Shown one piece after another: positions 18,608 to 27,445 of a stretch of DNA of 64,000 nucleotides. The notes beneath the pieces were generated by a model. That model made no database searches, had not been told where the DNA came from, and saw only the letters and a list, made by a program, of their open reading frames with translations. The translations under genes were made by a program, and so were the position numbers. Origin of the DNA: Streptomyces sp. ISL-1 (GTDB lineage: Bacteria > Actinomycetota > Actinomycetes > Streptomycetales > Streptomycetaceae); NCBI RefSeq assembly GCF_018614585.1, contig NZ_JAGGOI010000007.1, positions 62,001-126,000 of the forward strand, in the 5' to 3' direction. Position 1 is the stretch's first letter. Each line of letters opens with the position of its first letter.

Positions 18608-19285
18608 ATGCGCATTCCCGCGCACTCGGTATGCACGGCGATCCGCGACGACATCGTCTCCGGTGTATTCGAGCGCGGTGGCAGGCTCACCGAGGAGCAG
18701 TTGGCCCGCCGCTACGGCGTCTCCCGGGTCCCCGTCCGCGAGGCCCTGCGCACCCTGGAGTCCGAGGGCTTCGTCACCACCCGCCGCCACGCCGGCGCCT
18801 GCGTCGCCGAGCCCACCGAGCAGGAGGCGGCCGACCTGCTGGAGGTCCGAATGCTGCTGGAGCCGCTGGGCGCGGCCCGGGCCGCGCGGCGCCGTACGGA
18901 AGCGCACCTCAAAGTCCTGCGCGGTCTGGTCAGACTGGGGCAGGAGCGGGCCCGCCGCGGCCAGGGCGAGGATCTGCGCTCACTGGGCGGCTGGTTCCAC
19001 GAGACGCTCGCCCAGGCCTCCGGCAGCCCTGGCCTGACCGCCCTGCTCACCCAGTTGCGGCACAAGATCGCCTGGATGTACGCCGTTGACCAGCCGGCCA
19101 AGCCCGTCGAGTCCTGGGCCGAGCACGGCGCGATCGTGGATGCCGTGGCGCGCGGCGATGTGGAACGGGCGCGGGCGCTGACCGCACTGCACGCCGAGCG
19201 GGCCACGACCGCGTACCGGCTGCGCCGTCCCGAGCGGGTGAGGACTTCGCAACAAGCCGTAAACACCGCGAGCGTCCGCAATTAA
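18608..19285 (+). CDS. GntR-family regulator, FadR (FCD) subfamily
   Basis: The 225-residue protein has a winged helix (LTEEQLARRYGVSRVPVREA, residues 27-46) and an all-helical FCD effector domain containing the usual Asp/His metal-binding positions (LEVRMLLEPL, WFHETLAQAS, EHGAIVDAVARGD). It starts with ATG after AAAGCGGAGG. A perfect ATCCATGGAT palindrome lies about 100 bp upstream at 18501-18510. It precedes ptsH, which is convergent. The effector is unknown; FCD regulators usually sense small carboxylates. Confidence 0.88.
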   Translation: MRIPAHSVCTAIRDDIVSGVFERGGRLTEEQLARRYGVSRVPVREALRTLESEGFVTTRRHAGACVAEPTEQEAADLLEVRMLLEPLGAARAARRRTEAHLKVLRGLVRLGQERARRGQGEDLRSLGGWFHETLAQASGSPGLTALLTQLRHKIAWMYAVDQPAKPVESWAEHGAIVDAVARGDVERARALTALHAERATTAYRLRRPERVRTSQQAVNTASVRN

Positions 19286-19380
19286 CAGCCGCACCGTATA
19301 CAAAGAGAAGATATTCGCGGGGCGGATTTTATGCTGCCCGAATTCATGGTGCCCGTGTCACGAAAACCGGACCGCAAAAA

Positions 19381-19424
19381 AGCGGAGCCGCGGCATCCTG
19401 AATTCGGGATGCCGCGGCTCCGCT
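19381..19424 (-). terminator. Intrinsic terminator of ptsH
   Basis: AGCGGAGCCGCGGCATCC (19381-19398) and GGATGCCGCGGCTCCGCT (19407-19424) pair perfectly over 18 bp around an 8-nt loop. On the minus strand the hairpin runs into six U (A-run at 19376-19381), a canonical rho-independent terminator, unusual in such a GC-rich genome. The hairpin could also stop GntR transcripts from the other side. Confidence 0.92.
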
Positions 19425-19503
19425 GTCGAGCAATTCGGCTGCCGGACTCAGACTGTCGGGGTCGGACTGCCGGGGTCGGACGGTCTTGCTCAGGCGGTCT
19501 TGC

Positions 19504-19785
19504 TCAGACGGTCTCGGGAAGCTCTTCGAGCCCCTCGGAGACCAGCTTGGCCAGACGGTCCAGGGCGGCGTCGGCGCCCTCCGCGTCGGAGACGAGCACG
19601 ATCTCCTCGCCGCCCTGGGCGCCCAGGCCGAGCACCGCGAGCATGGAAGCGGCATTGACCGGGTTGCCGTCGGCCTTGGCGATCGTCACCGGGACGCCGG
19701 CGGCCGTGGCGGCACGGACGAAGATGGAAGCGGGTCGGGCGTGAAGGCCCTCGGCCCAGCCGACATTGACGCGGCGCTCAGCCAT
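19504..19785 (-). CDS. ptsH: Phosphocarrier protein HPr
   Basis: The 93-residue HPr has the phosphorylated His15 in GLHARPAS and the regulatory-site Ser47 in NAASMLAVL. It passes phosphate from enzyme I to the sugar-specific EIIA proteins of the phosphotransferase system, which in streptomycetes chiefly serves N-acetylglucosamine and fructose. A DasR-type box lies 24 bp upstream of the ATG. AAGGGCAAC precedes the start. Confidence 0.95.
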   Translation of the reverse strand: MAERRVNVGWAEGLHARPASIFVRAATAAGVPVTIAKADGNPVNAASMLAVLGLGAQGGEEIVLVSDAEGADAALDRLAKLVSEGLEELPETV

Positions 19786-19808
19786 GGTGTTGCCCTTCAG
19801 GTCTTAGC

Positions 19809-19824
19809 GGTTGTCTAGACCAGT
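19809..19824. promoter_or_regulatory. DasR-responsive element (dre) upstream of ptsH
   Basis: GGTTGTCTAGACCAGT (read on the minus strand ACTGGTCTAGACAACC) matches the dre consensus AsTGGTCTAGACCAsT at all but a few positions. DasR represses pts and chitin-utilisation genes until glucosamine-6-phosphate binds it. The site lies in the gap between ptsH and pat. Confidence 0.85.
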
Positions 19825-19947
19825 CTCTCATGTGTTACAGCATGATCGCACCGGCCCTCGGCCCGCGAGCGGCCGCCGACCGGCTTCCCCAGACTGCCCG
19901 CGGCCAACGGCCGCCGCGACCGGTGGGTGAGCCGTACGCTTTCTCCC

Positions 19948-22900
19948 ATGCAGACCGAGCCGGACCACGCCTACCCCGATCACTGGGAAGCAGACGTGGT
20001 GCTGCGCGACGGCGGCACCGCACGCATCAGGCCCATCACCACACAGGATGCCGAACGCCTGGTCAGCTTCTACGAGCAGGTCTCGGACGAATCGAAGTAC
20101 TACCGTTTCTTCGCACCCTATCCACGGCTCTCCGCCAGGGACGTCCACCGCTTCACCCACCACGACTACGTGGACCGGGTGGGTCTCGCGGCCACGGTCG
20201 GCGGCGAGTTCATCGCGACTGTCCGCTATGACCGGATCAACGGTGAGGGCCGCCCCGCGAGCGCCCCCGCCGACGAGGCCGAGGTCGCCTTCCTCGTGCA
20301 GGACGCCCACCAAGGGCGCGGCGTCGCGTCCGCGCTGCTCGAACACATCGCGGCTGTCGCCCGTGAGCGGGGGATCCGGCGCTTCGCCGCCGAGGTGCTG
20401 CCGGCCAACAACAAGATGATCAAGGTGTTCCGGGATGCCGGCTACACCCAGAAACGCAGCTTCGAGGACGGCTCCGTCCATCTGACCCTCGACCTGGAAC
20501 CGACCGCCGAGTCCGTCGCCGTGCAGCGCGGCCGCGAGCAGCGCGCGGAGGCCCGCTCCGTGCAGCGCCTCCTCGCGCCCGGGTCGGTCGCCGTCATCGG
20601 CACCGGCCGCGCGCCGGGCGGTGTGGGACGCACCGTGCTGCGCAACCTCCTCCACGCCGGGTACACCGGTCGTACGTACGCGGTGAACCGCGCCTACCCC
20701 GAGGGGCAGCCGGAGGTGGACGGCGTCCCCGCGTTCCGCTCCGTCGGCGAGATCGGGGAGCCGGTCGACCTCGCGGTCGTGGCCGTTCCCGCCGAGCGGG
20801 TGCCGGAGGTGGTCGCCGACTGCGGCGAACACGGCGTCCAGGGGCTGGTCGTCCTCACCGCCGGGTACGCCGAGAGCGGCGCGGCCGGGCGGGAGCGGCA
20901 GCGCGAACTGGTGCGGCAGGCCCGCTCGTACGGCATGCGCATCATCGGCCCGAACTCCTTCGGCATCATCAGCACGTCGGACGCCGTCCGCCTCAACGCC
21001 TCCCTCGCGCCCGAGTCCCCGGCGCCCGGCCGCATCGGGCTGTTCACCCAGTCCGGCGCGATCGGCATCGCCCTGCTGTCGGGCCTGCACCGCCGCGGCG
21101 CGGGCCTGTCCTCCTTCATCTCCTCGGGCAACCGCGCGGACGTGTCCGGCAACGACTTTCTGCAGTACTGGTACGAGGACCCGGACACGGATGTCGTCCT
21201 GCTGTACCTCGAATCGATCGGCAACCCGCGCAAGTTCACCCGCCTCGCGCGGCGTACGGCGGCGGTGAAGCCGGTCGTCGTGGTCAAGGGCGCCCGCCAC
21301 AGCGGGAGCGAGCCGCCCGGGCACGCGGTGCCGGTGACCCGGATCCCGGACGCCACGGTCGGGGCGCTGCTGCGCCAGGCAGGCGTGATCCGCGTCGACA
21401 CCGTCACCGAACTCGTCGACGCGGGCCTGCTGCTTGCGGGCCAGCCGCTGCCGGCCGGGCCGCGGGTGGGGATCCTCGGCAACTCCGAGTCCCTCGGCCT
21501 CCTCACCTACGACGCCTGCCTCGCGGAGGGCCTGCGCCCGCTGCCGCCGCGCGACCTCACGACGAGGGCCACCCCGGCGGACTTCCGGGCGGCGCTCGCC
21601 GAAGCGCTGACCGGCGATGCGTGCGACGCCGTCGTGGTGACGGCGATCCCGTGGGTGGGCGAGAACGGCGTCACGGAATCGGGTGACGGCGAGGTCCTGG
21701 CGGCGGCCCTGCGCGACGCGGCGGCGGCGTCCCCGGCGAAGCCGGTGGCGGTGGTGCACGTGGAAATCGGCGGCCTGGCGGAAGCGCTGGCGGCTGCCAC
21801 GAGCACGCGTACGGGCGCGGCGCCGGCATCGAGCACGGGTACGTCTCCGGCGGGAGCAACGGGTACGGCTCCGGCATCGACCACGGGCGCGGTGCCGGCA
21901 TCGAGCACGGGCCCGGCTCCGGCATCGAGCACGGGAGCGGCGTCGGCATCGGCCGCGAGCCCGGCTCCGGCCCCGGCCACACCCCCCGCAGCGGCCACCC
22001 GCCCCCAGACAGGCATCACCCCGGCGGCCGACGACCCGGACCCTGGCACCGGCCGCGAAGCGCCGCAAGCTGGCACCCGGGCTGCCCCCCGCCGCTCCCC
22101 GGGGCAGAGCGCGTCCGACGCTGTGCGCTATGGAGCCCCGGCCCCCGCGATCGCCCCGCACGACTACCGCATCCCCGCCTACCCCGCCGCCGAGCGCGCC
22201 GTCCGCGCGCTCTCCGAGGCGGTGAAGTACGCCCAGTGGCGCCGACAAGCCGCCGAGCCCGGCAAGGTCCCCCAGTACGAGGACATCGACGAGCCCGGCG
22301 CCGCCGGCCAGATCGACGCGCTCCTCGGCGAGCACGCCGACCCCCGCGGCATCACCCTCGCCCCCGCCCCCGCCCACGAGCTCCTTCGCCGCTACGGCAT
22401 CTCCGTACGGCCGACCCTCCCCGCCCCCGGCCCCGACGCCGCCGTGCGAGCCGCCGCCCGCCTCGGCTATCCCGTCGCCCTCAAGACCACCGCCCCGCAC
22501 CTGCGCCACCGCGCCGACCTCGGCGGCGTACGGCTCGATCTGGCCGATGAGATCCAACTGCGGCAGGCATACGGTGAGTTGACCGAAGCTCTGGGCAAGC
22601 CCGAGGAGCTGCAGCCCGTCGTGCAGGCGATGGTCCCCCGCGGCGTCGACACCGTCGTGCGCGCCGCCATCGATCCCGCTGTTGGCGCCGTGCTCTCCTT
22701 CGGACTCGCCGGTGCCCCCTCCGAGCTGCTCGGTGACACCGCCCATCGGCTCGTCCCCGCCACCGACCGCGACGCGGCCGAGCTGATCAGGACCATCCGG
22801 ACCGCGCCCCTCCTCTTCGGCTGGCGCGGCTCCGCGCCCGTCGACGCTCCGGCACTCGAAGAGCTGCTGCTACGAGTGTCACGACTGGTCGACGACCACC

Positions 22901-23034
22901 CGGAAGTCGTCGCGGTCAGCCTCGAACCGGTCGTCGTCGCTCAGCGCGGCCTCTCCGTGCTCGGCGCGTCCGTCCGCCTCGCGCCACCCCTCGCCCGCAC
23001 CGACCTCGGCCCCCGGCGACTCCCCAGCTACTGA
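19948..23034 (+). CDS. pat: Protein lysine acetyltransferase with acyl-CoA synthetase (NDP-forming) domains
   Basis: The 1028-residue protein has a GNAT domain first (about residues 20-175; AEVAFLVQDAHQGRGVASAL is the acetyl-CoA-binding motif). The CoA-binding and succinyl-CoA-synthetase-like domains follow (about 190-620), and an ATP-grasp domain ends it (about 770-1000). This order is the reverse of Salmonella Pat and fits the Streptomyces PatA type, which acetylates acyl-CoA synthetases. A Pro/Ala/Ser/Thr linker at about 620-710 contains tandem 8-residue repeats. The segment where the ACD phospho-His is expected was not checked. TACGCT (19935-19940) lies 7 nt before the ATG, suggesting a leaderless mRNA. 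Confidence 0.88.
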   Translation: MQTEPDHAYPDHWEADVVLRDGGTARIRPITTQDAERLVSFYEQVSDESKYYRFFAPYPRLSARDVHRFTHHDYVDRVGLAATVGGEFIATVRYDRINGEGRPASAPADEAEVAFLVQDAHQGRGVASALLEHIAAVARERGIRRFAAEVLPANNKMIKVFRDAGYTQKRSFEDGSVHLTLDLEPTAESVAVQRGREQRAEARSVQRLLAPGSVAVIGTGRAPGGVGRTVLRNLLHAGYTGRTYAVNRAYPEGQPEVDGVPAFRSVGEIGEPVDLAVVAVPAERVPEVVADCGEHGVQGLVVLTAGYAESGAAGRERQRELVRQARSYGMRIIGPNSFGIISTSDAVRLNASLAPESPAPGRIGLFTQSGAIGIALLSGLHRRGAGLSSFISSGNRADVSGNDFLQYWYEDPDTDVVLLYLESIGNPRKFTRLARRTAAVKPVVVVKGARHSGSEPPGHAVPVTRIPDATVGALLRQAGVIRVDTVTELVDAGLLLAGQPLPAGPRVGILGNSESLGLLTYDACLAEGLRPLPPRDLTTRATPADFRAALAEALTGDACDAVVVTAIPWVGENGVTESGDGEVLAAALRDAAAASPAKPVAVVHVEIGGLAEALAAATSTRTGAAPASSTGTSPAGATGTAPASTTGAVPASSTGPAPASSTGAASASAASPAPAPATPPAAATRPQTGITPAADDPDPGTGREAPQAGTRAAPRRSPGQSASDAVRYGAPAPAIAPHDYRIPAYPAAERAVRALSEAVKYAQWRRQAAEPGKVPQYEDIDEPGAAGQIDALLGEHADPRGITLAPAPAHELLRRYGISVRPTLPAPGPDAAVRAAARLGYPVALKTTAPHLRHRADLGGVRLDLADEIQLRQAYGELTEALGKPEELQPVVQAMVPRGVDTVVRAAIDPAVGAVLSFGLAGAPSELLGDTAHRLVPATDRDAAELIRTIRTAPLLFGWRGSAPVDAPALEELLLRVSRLVDDHPEVVAVSLEPVVVAQRGLSVLGASVRLAPPLARTDLGPRRLPSY
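21799..21966 (+). repeat. 24-bp tandem repeats in pat linker
   Basis: Six units of 24 bp run from 21823 to 21966, each beginning CCGGCATCGAGCACGGG or a variant; a more diverged unit precedes them at 21799. They encode the octapeptide PASSTGxx (PASSTGTS, PAGATGTA, PASTTGAV, PASSTGPA, PASSTGAA, SASAASPA). The unit is a multiple of three, so copy-number change would alter linker length without breaking the frame. Confidence 0.85.
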
Positions 23035-23071
23035 GCGCTCACCGCCCCCGCGGCCCCGTAGGATGGACCGC

Positions 23072-23656
23072 ATGGCGAAGACCGGTATGACGACCCAGGG
23101 GCTGCGCGCGGCGATCGAGCGCAGCGGCTACTACCCGGCTCTCGTGGCCGAGGCGGTGGAGGCCGCTGTCGGTGGCGAGCAGATCGCGTCGTACCTGGTG
23201 CACCAGGAGACCACTTTCGACGCGAACGAAGTGCGCCGCCATGTCACCGTCCTCGTCCTGACCGCCAACCGCTTCATCGTCAGCCACACCGACGAGCAGG
23301 CCGCCGACTCGTCCTCCCCGGCGCCGTACGCCACCACCTCCACCGAATCGGTGAAGCTCGGCCGGATCTCGTCCGTCGTGGTCAGCCGCGTCGTCGCCAA
23401 CCCCGAGTCGTACACCCCCGGCACGCTGCCCCGCGAGGTCGTCCTCACCATCGGGTGGGGCGCCGTCTCCCGCCTCGACCTGGAGCCCGCCGCCTGCGGC
23501 GACCCCAACTGCGAGGCGGACCACGGCTACACCGGCAATTCCACCGCCGACGACCTGAGCCTGCGCGTCAGCGAGGCCGGCGACGGCGCGGACGCCGTCC
23601 GCCAGACGCTCGCCTTCGCCCAGGCGCTCTCCGAAGCCACGGCAGCCACGCGCTGA
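23072..23656 (+). CDS. Conserved actinobacterial protein, DUF5998-like
   Basis: The 194-residue protein has no recognisable catalytic motif. It includes a region with several conserved-looking segments (FIVSHTDEQ, LTIGWGAVSRLDLEPAACGDPNCEADHGY), the last holding two Cys and one His that could bind a metal. TAGGAT (23059-23064) lies 7 nt before the ATG at 23072, pointing to a leaderless start; an ATG three codons earlier is less likely. Its stop overlaps the start of the next gene by one base, so the two are translationally coupled. Function unknown. Confidence 0.8.
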   Translation: MAKTGMTTQGLRAAIERSGYYPALVAEAVEAAVGGEQIASYLVHQETTFDANEVRRHVTVLVLTANRFIVSHTDEQAADSSSPAPYATTSTESVKLGRISSVVVSRVVANPESYTPGTLPREVVLTIGWGAVSRLDLEPAACGDPNCEADHGYTGNSTADDLSLRVSEAGDGADAVRQTLAFAQALSEATAATR

Positions 23657-24849
23657 TGGCCCAGCCCGCAGCCTGGCCGGACGAACCCGTCCCGCTCGCT
23701 CTCGACACCGCGCCCGTCCCCGACTACGGCACCGGATCGCTCGCCGATCTGCTGCCGACGCTCGCCGCGGGTCAGGGGGTGCCGGGCCTGGTCCAGAGCA
23801 TCCCCGAGCTCACCCCCGCCGACCGGAACTGCGTGTTCCTGATCGACGGCCTGGGCTGGGAGCAGATCAAGGCCCACCCGGACGAGGCCCCCTACCTCAC
23901 CTCCCTGCTCGCCACCTCGCGCGGCGGCACGGGACGGCCGATAACCGCCGGATTCCCCGCCACCACCGCCACTTCGCTGGCCTCCGTCGGCACCGGCCTG
24001 CCACCCGGCGCGCACGGCCTGCCCGGCTACACCGCGCGCAACCCCGAGACCGGCGAGCTGATGAATCAGCTGCGCTGGAAGCCGTACACCGACCCAAGGA
24101 CCTGGCAGCCGTACCCCACCGTCTTCCAGCTGGCCGACGCGGCAGGCGTGCACACGGCGCAGGTGTCATCGCCGACCTTCGAGCACACCCCGCTCACCAA
24201 GGTCGCGCTCAGCGGCGGCAGCTTCCTGGGCCGGCTCTCCGGCGAGGAGCGCATGGACCTCGCGGCTGACCGACTCGCAGCGGGGGACCGGTCGTTGGTC
24301 TACACGTACTACAGCGAAGTGGACGGCAAGGGCCACCGATTCGGCGTGGACTCCGATGCCTGGCGCGGCCAGCTGATGTACGTCGACCGGCTCGTCCAGC
24401 GTCTCGCAGAGCAGCTCCCGCCCCGCGCGGCCCTGTATGTCACCGCCGACCACGGCATGATCGACATCCCCTTCGACGAGCAGTCGCGCATCGACTTCGA
24501 CGAGGACTGGGAGCTGCGCGCGGGAGTCGCGCTGCTGGGCGGCGAGGGCCGGGCCCGCCATGTCTACGCCGTTCCCGGCGCCGAGTCCGATGTGCTCGCG
24601 GTCTGGCGCGAGGTGCTCGGCGAGCAGTTCTGGGTGGCGAGCCGGGACGAGGCGATCGCGGCCGGCTGGTTCGGCGCCAGGGTCGACAAGCGGGTGTACG
24701 GGCGCATCGGCGATGTCGTCGCCGCGGCCCACGACGACGTGGTGATCACCGCATCCGTCAACGAGCCGCACGAGTCGGCGATGGTGGGGATGCACGGCTC
24801 GATGACCCCCGTCGAACAGCTCGTCCCGCTCTTCGAAGTACGCTCTTAA
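23656..24849 (+). CDS. Alkaline-phosphatase superfamily nucleotide pyrophosphatase/phosphodiesterase
   Basis: The 397-residue enzyme carries the two-metal motifs of the family: IDGLG for the first Asp, the nucleophilic Thr in FPATTATSLASVGTG, TYYSEVDGKGHRFG, TADHGM and MHGSMTP. It resembles type I phosphodiesterases/nucleotide pyrophosphatases. No signal peptide is present, so it probably acts in the cytoplasm. ATG 23656 shares a base with the upstream stop (TGATG). The substrate is not predictable from the sequence. Confidence 0.87.
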   Translation: MAQPAAWPDEPVPLALDTAPVPDYGTGSLADLLPTLAAGQGVPGLVQSIPELTPADRNCVFLIDGLGWEQIKAHPDEAPYLTSLLATSRGGTGRPITAGFPATTATSLASVGTGLPPGAHGLPGYTARNPETGELMNQLRWKPYTDPRTWQPYPTVFQLADAAGVHTAQVSSPTFEHTPLTKVALSGGSFLGRLSGEERMDLAADRLAAGDRSLVYTYYSEVDGKGHRFGVDSDAWRGQLMYVDRLVQRLAEQLPPRAALYVTADHGMIDIPFDEQSRIDFDEDWELRAGVALLGGEGRARHVYAVPGAESDVLAVWREVLGEQFWVASRDEAIAAGWFGARVDKRVYGRIGDVVAAAHDDVVITASVNEPHESAMVGMHGSMTPVEQLVPLFEVRS

Positions 24850-24899
24850 GCGCCCGTGGTGGCTCCCCTCCCGCAGACCCGAAAGGTCCTCAACTCCCC

Positions 24900-25580
24900 A
24901 TGCCCGAGCTGGTGTTCTTCTCCGGAACGATGGACTGCGGAAAGAGCACCCTCGCTCTTCAGATCGAGCACAACCGGTCCACGCGCGGCCTCCAGGGCAT
25001 GATCTTCACGCGCGACGACCGCGCCGGCGAGGGCAAGCTCTCCTCCCGGCTCGGCCTGGTCACCGACGCGGTCGAGGCAGCGGAGGGCTTCGACTTCTAC
25101 GCGTATCTCGTCGCCCATCTCTCCAAGGGCGGACGCTGCGACTACATCATCGCCGACGAGGCGCAGTTCCTCGCGCCCGAGCAGGTCGACCAGCTCGCGC
25201 GCGTCGTCGACGACCTCGAAGTGGACGTCTTCGCCTTCGGTATCACCACCGACTTCCGCTCCAAGCTTTTCCCCGGTTCGCAGCGGCTCGTCGAACTCGC
25301 CGACCGGGTCGAGGTGCTCCAGGTCGAGGCGCTGTGCTGGTGTGGCGCGCGGGCCACGCACAACGCCCGTACCGTCGGCGGGGTGATGGTCGTCGAAGGC
25401 GCCCAGGTCGTCGTCGGCGATGTCAACCAGTCGCCGGACGAGATCGGTTACGAGGTGCTGTGCCGGCGCCACCACCGGCGGCGGATGACCGCCGCCACCT
25501 CTCGTGCCGCCGCGCTCTCCCCGGACGTCCTGCCCGTGGAGGTCGCCGACGTCAGTGACCGGTCGTCCGTACGATCGTGA
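24900..25580 (+). CDS. tdk: Thymidine kinase (type II)
   Basis: The 226-residue enzyme phosphorylates thymidine to dTMP in nucleoside salvage. Walker A is FFSGTMDCGKST, Walker B/DEAQF is IIADEAQF, and the structural zinc ligands are CWCGARATHN and CRRHH. The C-terminus extends about 25 residues beyond the last zinc ligand. Its 3' end overlaps the convergent VOC gene by 29 bp, so the two cannot be transcribed fully without making antisense RNA. Confidence 0.93.
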   Translation: MPELVFFSGTMDCGKSTLALQIEHNRSTRGLQGMIFTRDDRAGEGKLSSRLGLVTDAVEAAEGFDFYAYLVAHLSKGGRCDYIIADEAQFLAPEQVDQLARVVDDLEVDVFAFGITTDFRSKLFPGSQRLVELADRVEVLQVEALCWCGARATHNARTVGGVMVVEGAQVVVGDVNQSPDEIGYEVLCRRHHRRRMTAATSRAAALSPDVLPVEVADVSDRSSVRS

Positions 25581-26325
25581 AGACGGCCCCCTCCGGGTCC
25601 GCGACGGTCGCGAGCCGCCCGCTGGAATCGTCTCTCGGCGGCCGCAGCACCTGCCCGCCGAGCTCCACCACCCGGCGCGCGGTCTCGTCGGTGTCCTCGA
25701 CCTCGAAGTACGTCATCCAGTGCGGGCCCCGGTCGCGCGGCAGGCCGTTGCCCACGCCGCGCAGGGCGGCCACCGCACGCCCCTCCAGACGCAGCGTCAC
25801 ATAGTCGGAGTCGGCCGAGACGACCGGCTCCAGCTCGTAGCCGAAGACCGCCTGGTAGAACTTGCCGACCGAAGCGGTCTCCGTGGTCAGCAGCTCTTCC
25901 CAGACCGGTGTGCCGTGGGTGCCGTACACGGCTGTGCCGCGGTGGGCGGCCAGCTGCCAGATGCCGAAGACCGCGCCAGCCGGGTCGGTGACGATGGCCA
26001 GCCGGCCCGCGTCCCCGGCGTCCAGCGGGCCGACGCCGACCGTGCCGCCGTAGCTCCTGATCTTTTCGACGGTCGGGCCCGCGTCGTCGGTCGCCAGGTA
26101 CGGGGTCCAGGCGACCCCGAGATGCCGGTCGGCAGGTAGTCGGCCGATGCCCGCGACCTCCTTGCCGTCCAGCAGCGCGCGGACGTACGGCCCGAGCTGC
26201 GGCGGGCCGGGCGAGAACTCCCAGCCGAACAGCTCTGCGTAGAAGGCTTGGGTCGCGTCAAGGCTGTGCACCATCAAGCTCACCCAGCAGGGCGCGCCGG
26301 GTGTGTGCCCAGTCGCCTCTGTCAT
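25552..26325 (-). CDS. Tandem VOC (glyoxalase/bleomycin resistance-like) protein
   Basis: The 257-residue protein contains two vicinal-oxygen-chelate domains: residues about 10-125 (PCWVSLMVHSLDATQAFYAELFGW...) and about 135-255 (TPVWEELLTTETASVGKFYQAVFGYE...). Proteins of this size and arrangement in Streptomyces are often described as hydroxylase-like or antibiotic-binding proteins, but the substrate is unknown. GAGGAGAGA precedes the ATG at 26325. It diverges from the sulfurtransferase gene across a 226-bp promoter region. Confidence 0.85.
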   Translation of the reverse strand: MTEATGHTPGAPCWVSLMVHSLDATQAFYAELFGWEFSPGPPQLGPYVRALLDGKEVAGIGRLPADRHLGVAWTPYLATDDAGPTVEKIRSYGGTVGVGPLDAGDAGRLAIVTDPAGAVFGIWQLAAHRGTAVYGTHGTPVWEELLTTETASVGKFYQAVFGYELEPVVSADSDYVTLRLEGRAVAALRGVGNGLPRDRGPHWMTYFEVEDTDETARRVVELGGQVLRPPRDDSSGRLATVADPEGAVFTIVRTTGH

Positions 26326-26551
26326 CGTCAATCTCTCCTCGGACCATCGTGGTGGTCGTGCGGGGGACCGGATACGCGCCGTTGTGTGCAACGGTCGTGC
26401 GCCCCGTGGCGATGCTCGCACCCCCCGGCATCCAGTGCGCCCCGGCCGCGCCGCTTTTGGCCGGTTCCCGATGGAGGATGCCCGTTCTGGCATTAACCAT
26501 CCGTTTCGGATGCGTTACTTCTGCGCCCGGTTGCTGCGCAAGGATGGCCAC

Positions 26552-27382
26552 ATGAACCCCATCGTCTCCGCAACCGATCTCGCGAGCGAACTCTCCGGCC
26601 CCACCCCGCCGGTCCTGCTCGACGTCCGCTACCAGCTCGGCGGGCCGAACGGGCGGCCCGACTACGAGGCCGGGCACATCCCGGGCGCCGTCTTCGTCGA
26701 CCTCGAAGCGGAACTGGCCGGACCGCCCGGAGCGGGCGGCCGCCACCCGCTGCCCGACGTCACAGTCTTCGGTGCGGCGATGCGCCGCGCCGGAATCTCC
26801 GCCGGCACCCCCGTCGTGACCTACGACGGCGACAAGGGCTGGGGTGCGGCGCGCGCCTGGTGGCTGCTGCGCTTCACGGGGCACCCGCACGTGCGGGTCC
26901 TGGACGGAGGCCTCGCCGCGTGGACGGGGCCGCTGGAGACCAAGATCCCCGAACCGGCCGAGGGCACCTTCGTACCCGAGCCGGGCGCGCTACCGCTGCT
27001 GGACGCCGACGGCGCTGGCGCGCTGGCGCGCGAGGGCTTGCTGCTGGACGCCCGCGCGGGAGAGCGTTACCGCGGCGAAGTGGAGCCCATCGACCGGGTC
27101 GCCGGCCACATCCCCGGCGCGGTCTCGGCACCGACGACGGAGAACGTGGACGAGGCGGGCCTGTTCCGGCCGCGCGAGTGGCTGGCGGGACGCTTCGTCG
27201 CCCTCGGGGCGGGCGAGGACGTGAAAACCGTGGGCGTCTACTGCGGCTCGGGCGTCTCGGCCGCCCAGCAGGCGGTGGCCCTGGCGATCGCGGGCTTCAC
27301 ACCGGCGCTGTACGCGGGCTCCTGGTCGCAGTGGTCGAGGGACGAATCCCGCCCGGTGGCGACGGGCCCGCAACCGGGCTGA
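26552..27382 (+). CDS. Thiosulfate/3-mercaptopyruvate sulfurtransferase (two rhodanese domains)
   Basis: The 276-residue protein has two rhodanese domains. The N-terminal one is degenerate (VVTYDGDKGWGAARAWW, Asp where Cys is required). The C-terminal one has the active-site loop VGVYCGSGVSAAQ, whose Cys carries the persulfide. The CGSGVSA loop favours a mercaptopyruvate-type enzyme over thiosulfate, though loop sequence alone does not settle this. AAGGATGG lies before ATG 26552. A convergent terminator follows. Confidence 0.9.
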   Translation: MNPIVSATDLASELSGPTPPVLLDVRYQLGGPNGRPDYEAGHIPGAVFVDLEAELAGPPGAGGRHPLPDVTVFGAAMRRAGISAGTPVVTYDGDKGWGAARAWWLLRFTGHPHVRVLDGGLAAWTGPLETKIPEPAEGTFVPEPGALPLLDADGAGALAREGLLLDARAGERYRGEVEPIDRVAGHIPGAVSAPTTENVDEAGLFRPREWLAGRFVALGAGEDVKTVGVYCGSGVSAAQQAVALAIAGFTPALYAGSWSQWSRDESRPVATGPQPG

Positions 27383-27392
27383 CGCCCGGGCG

Positions 27393-27435
27393 CGCCGAGG
27401 GGCCCAGCGCCATTGTGGTGCCGGACCCCTCGGCG
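27393..27435. terminator. Shared terminator between sulfurtransferase and sepH
   Basis: CGCCGAGGGG (27393-27402) pairs with CCCCTCGGCG (27426-27435); the inner loop can form further G-C pairs. It sits between two convergent genes and could serve both. Confidence 0.7.
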
Positions 27436-27445
27436 GTCGGTCGCT

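Noticed and set aside
19828..22746. Very long minus-strand open frame opposite pat
   Set aside because: It is an artefact of GC-rich third positions in pat; its Gly/Arg-rich translation matches no known fold.
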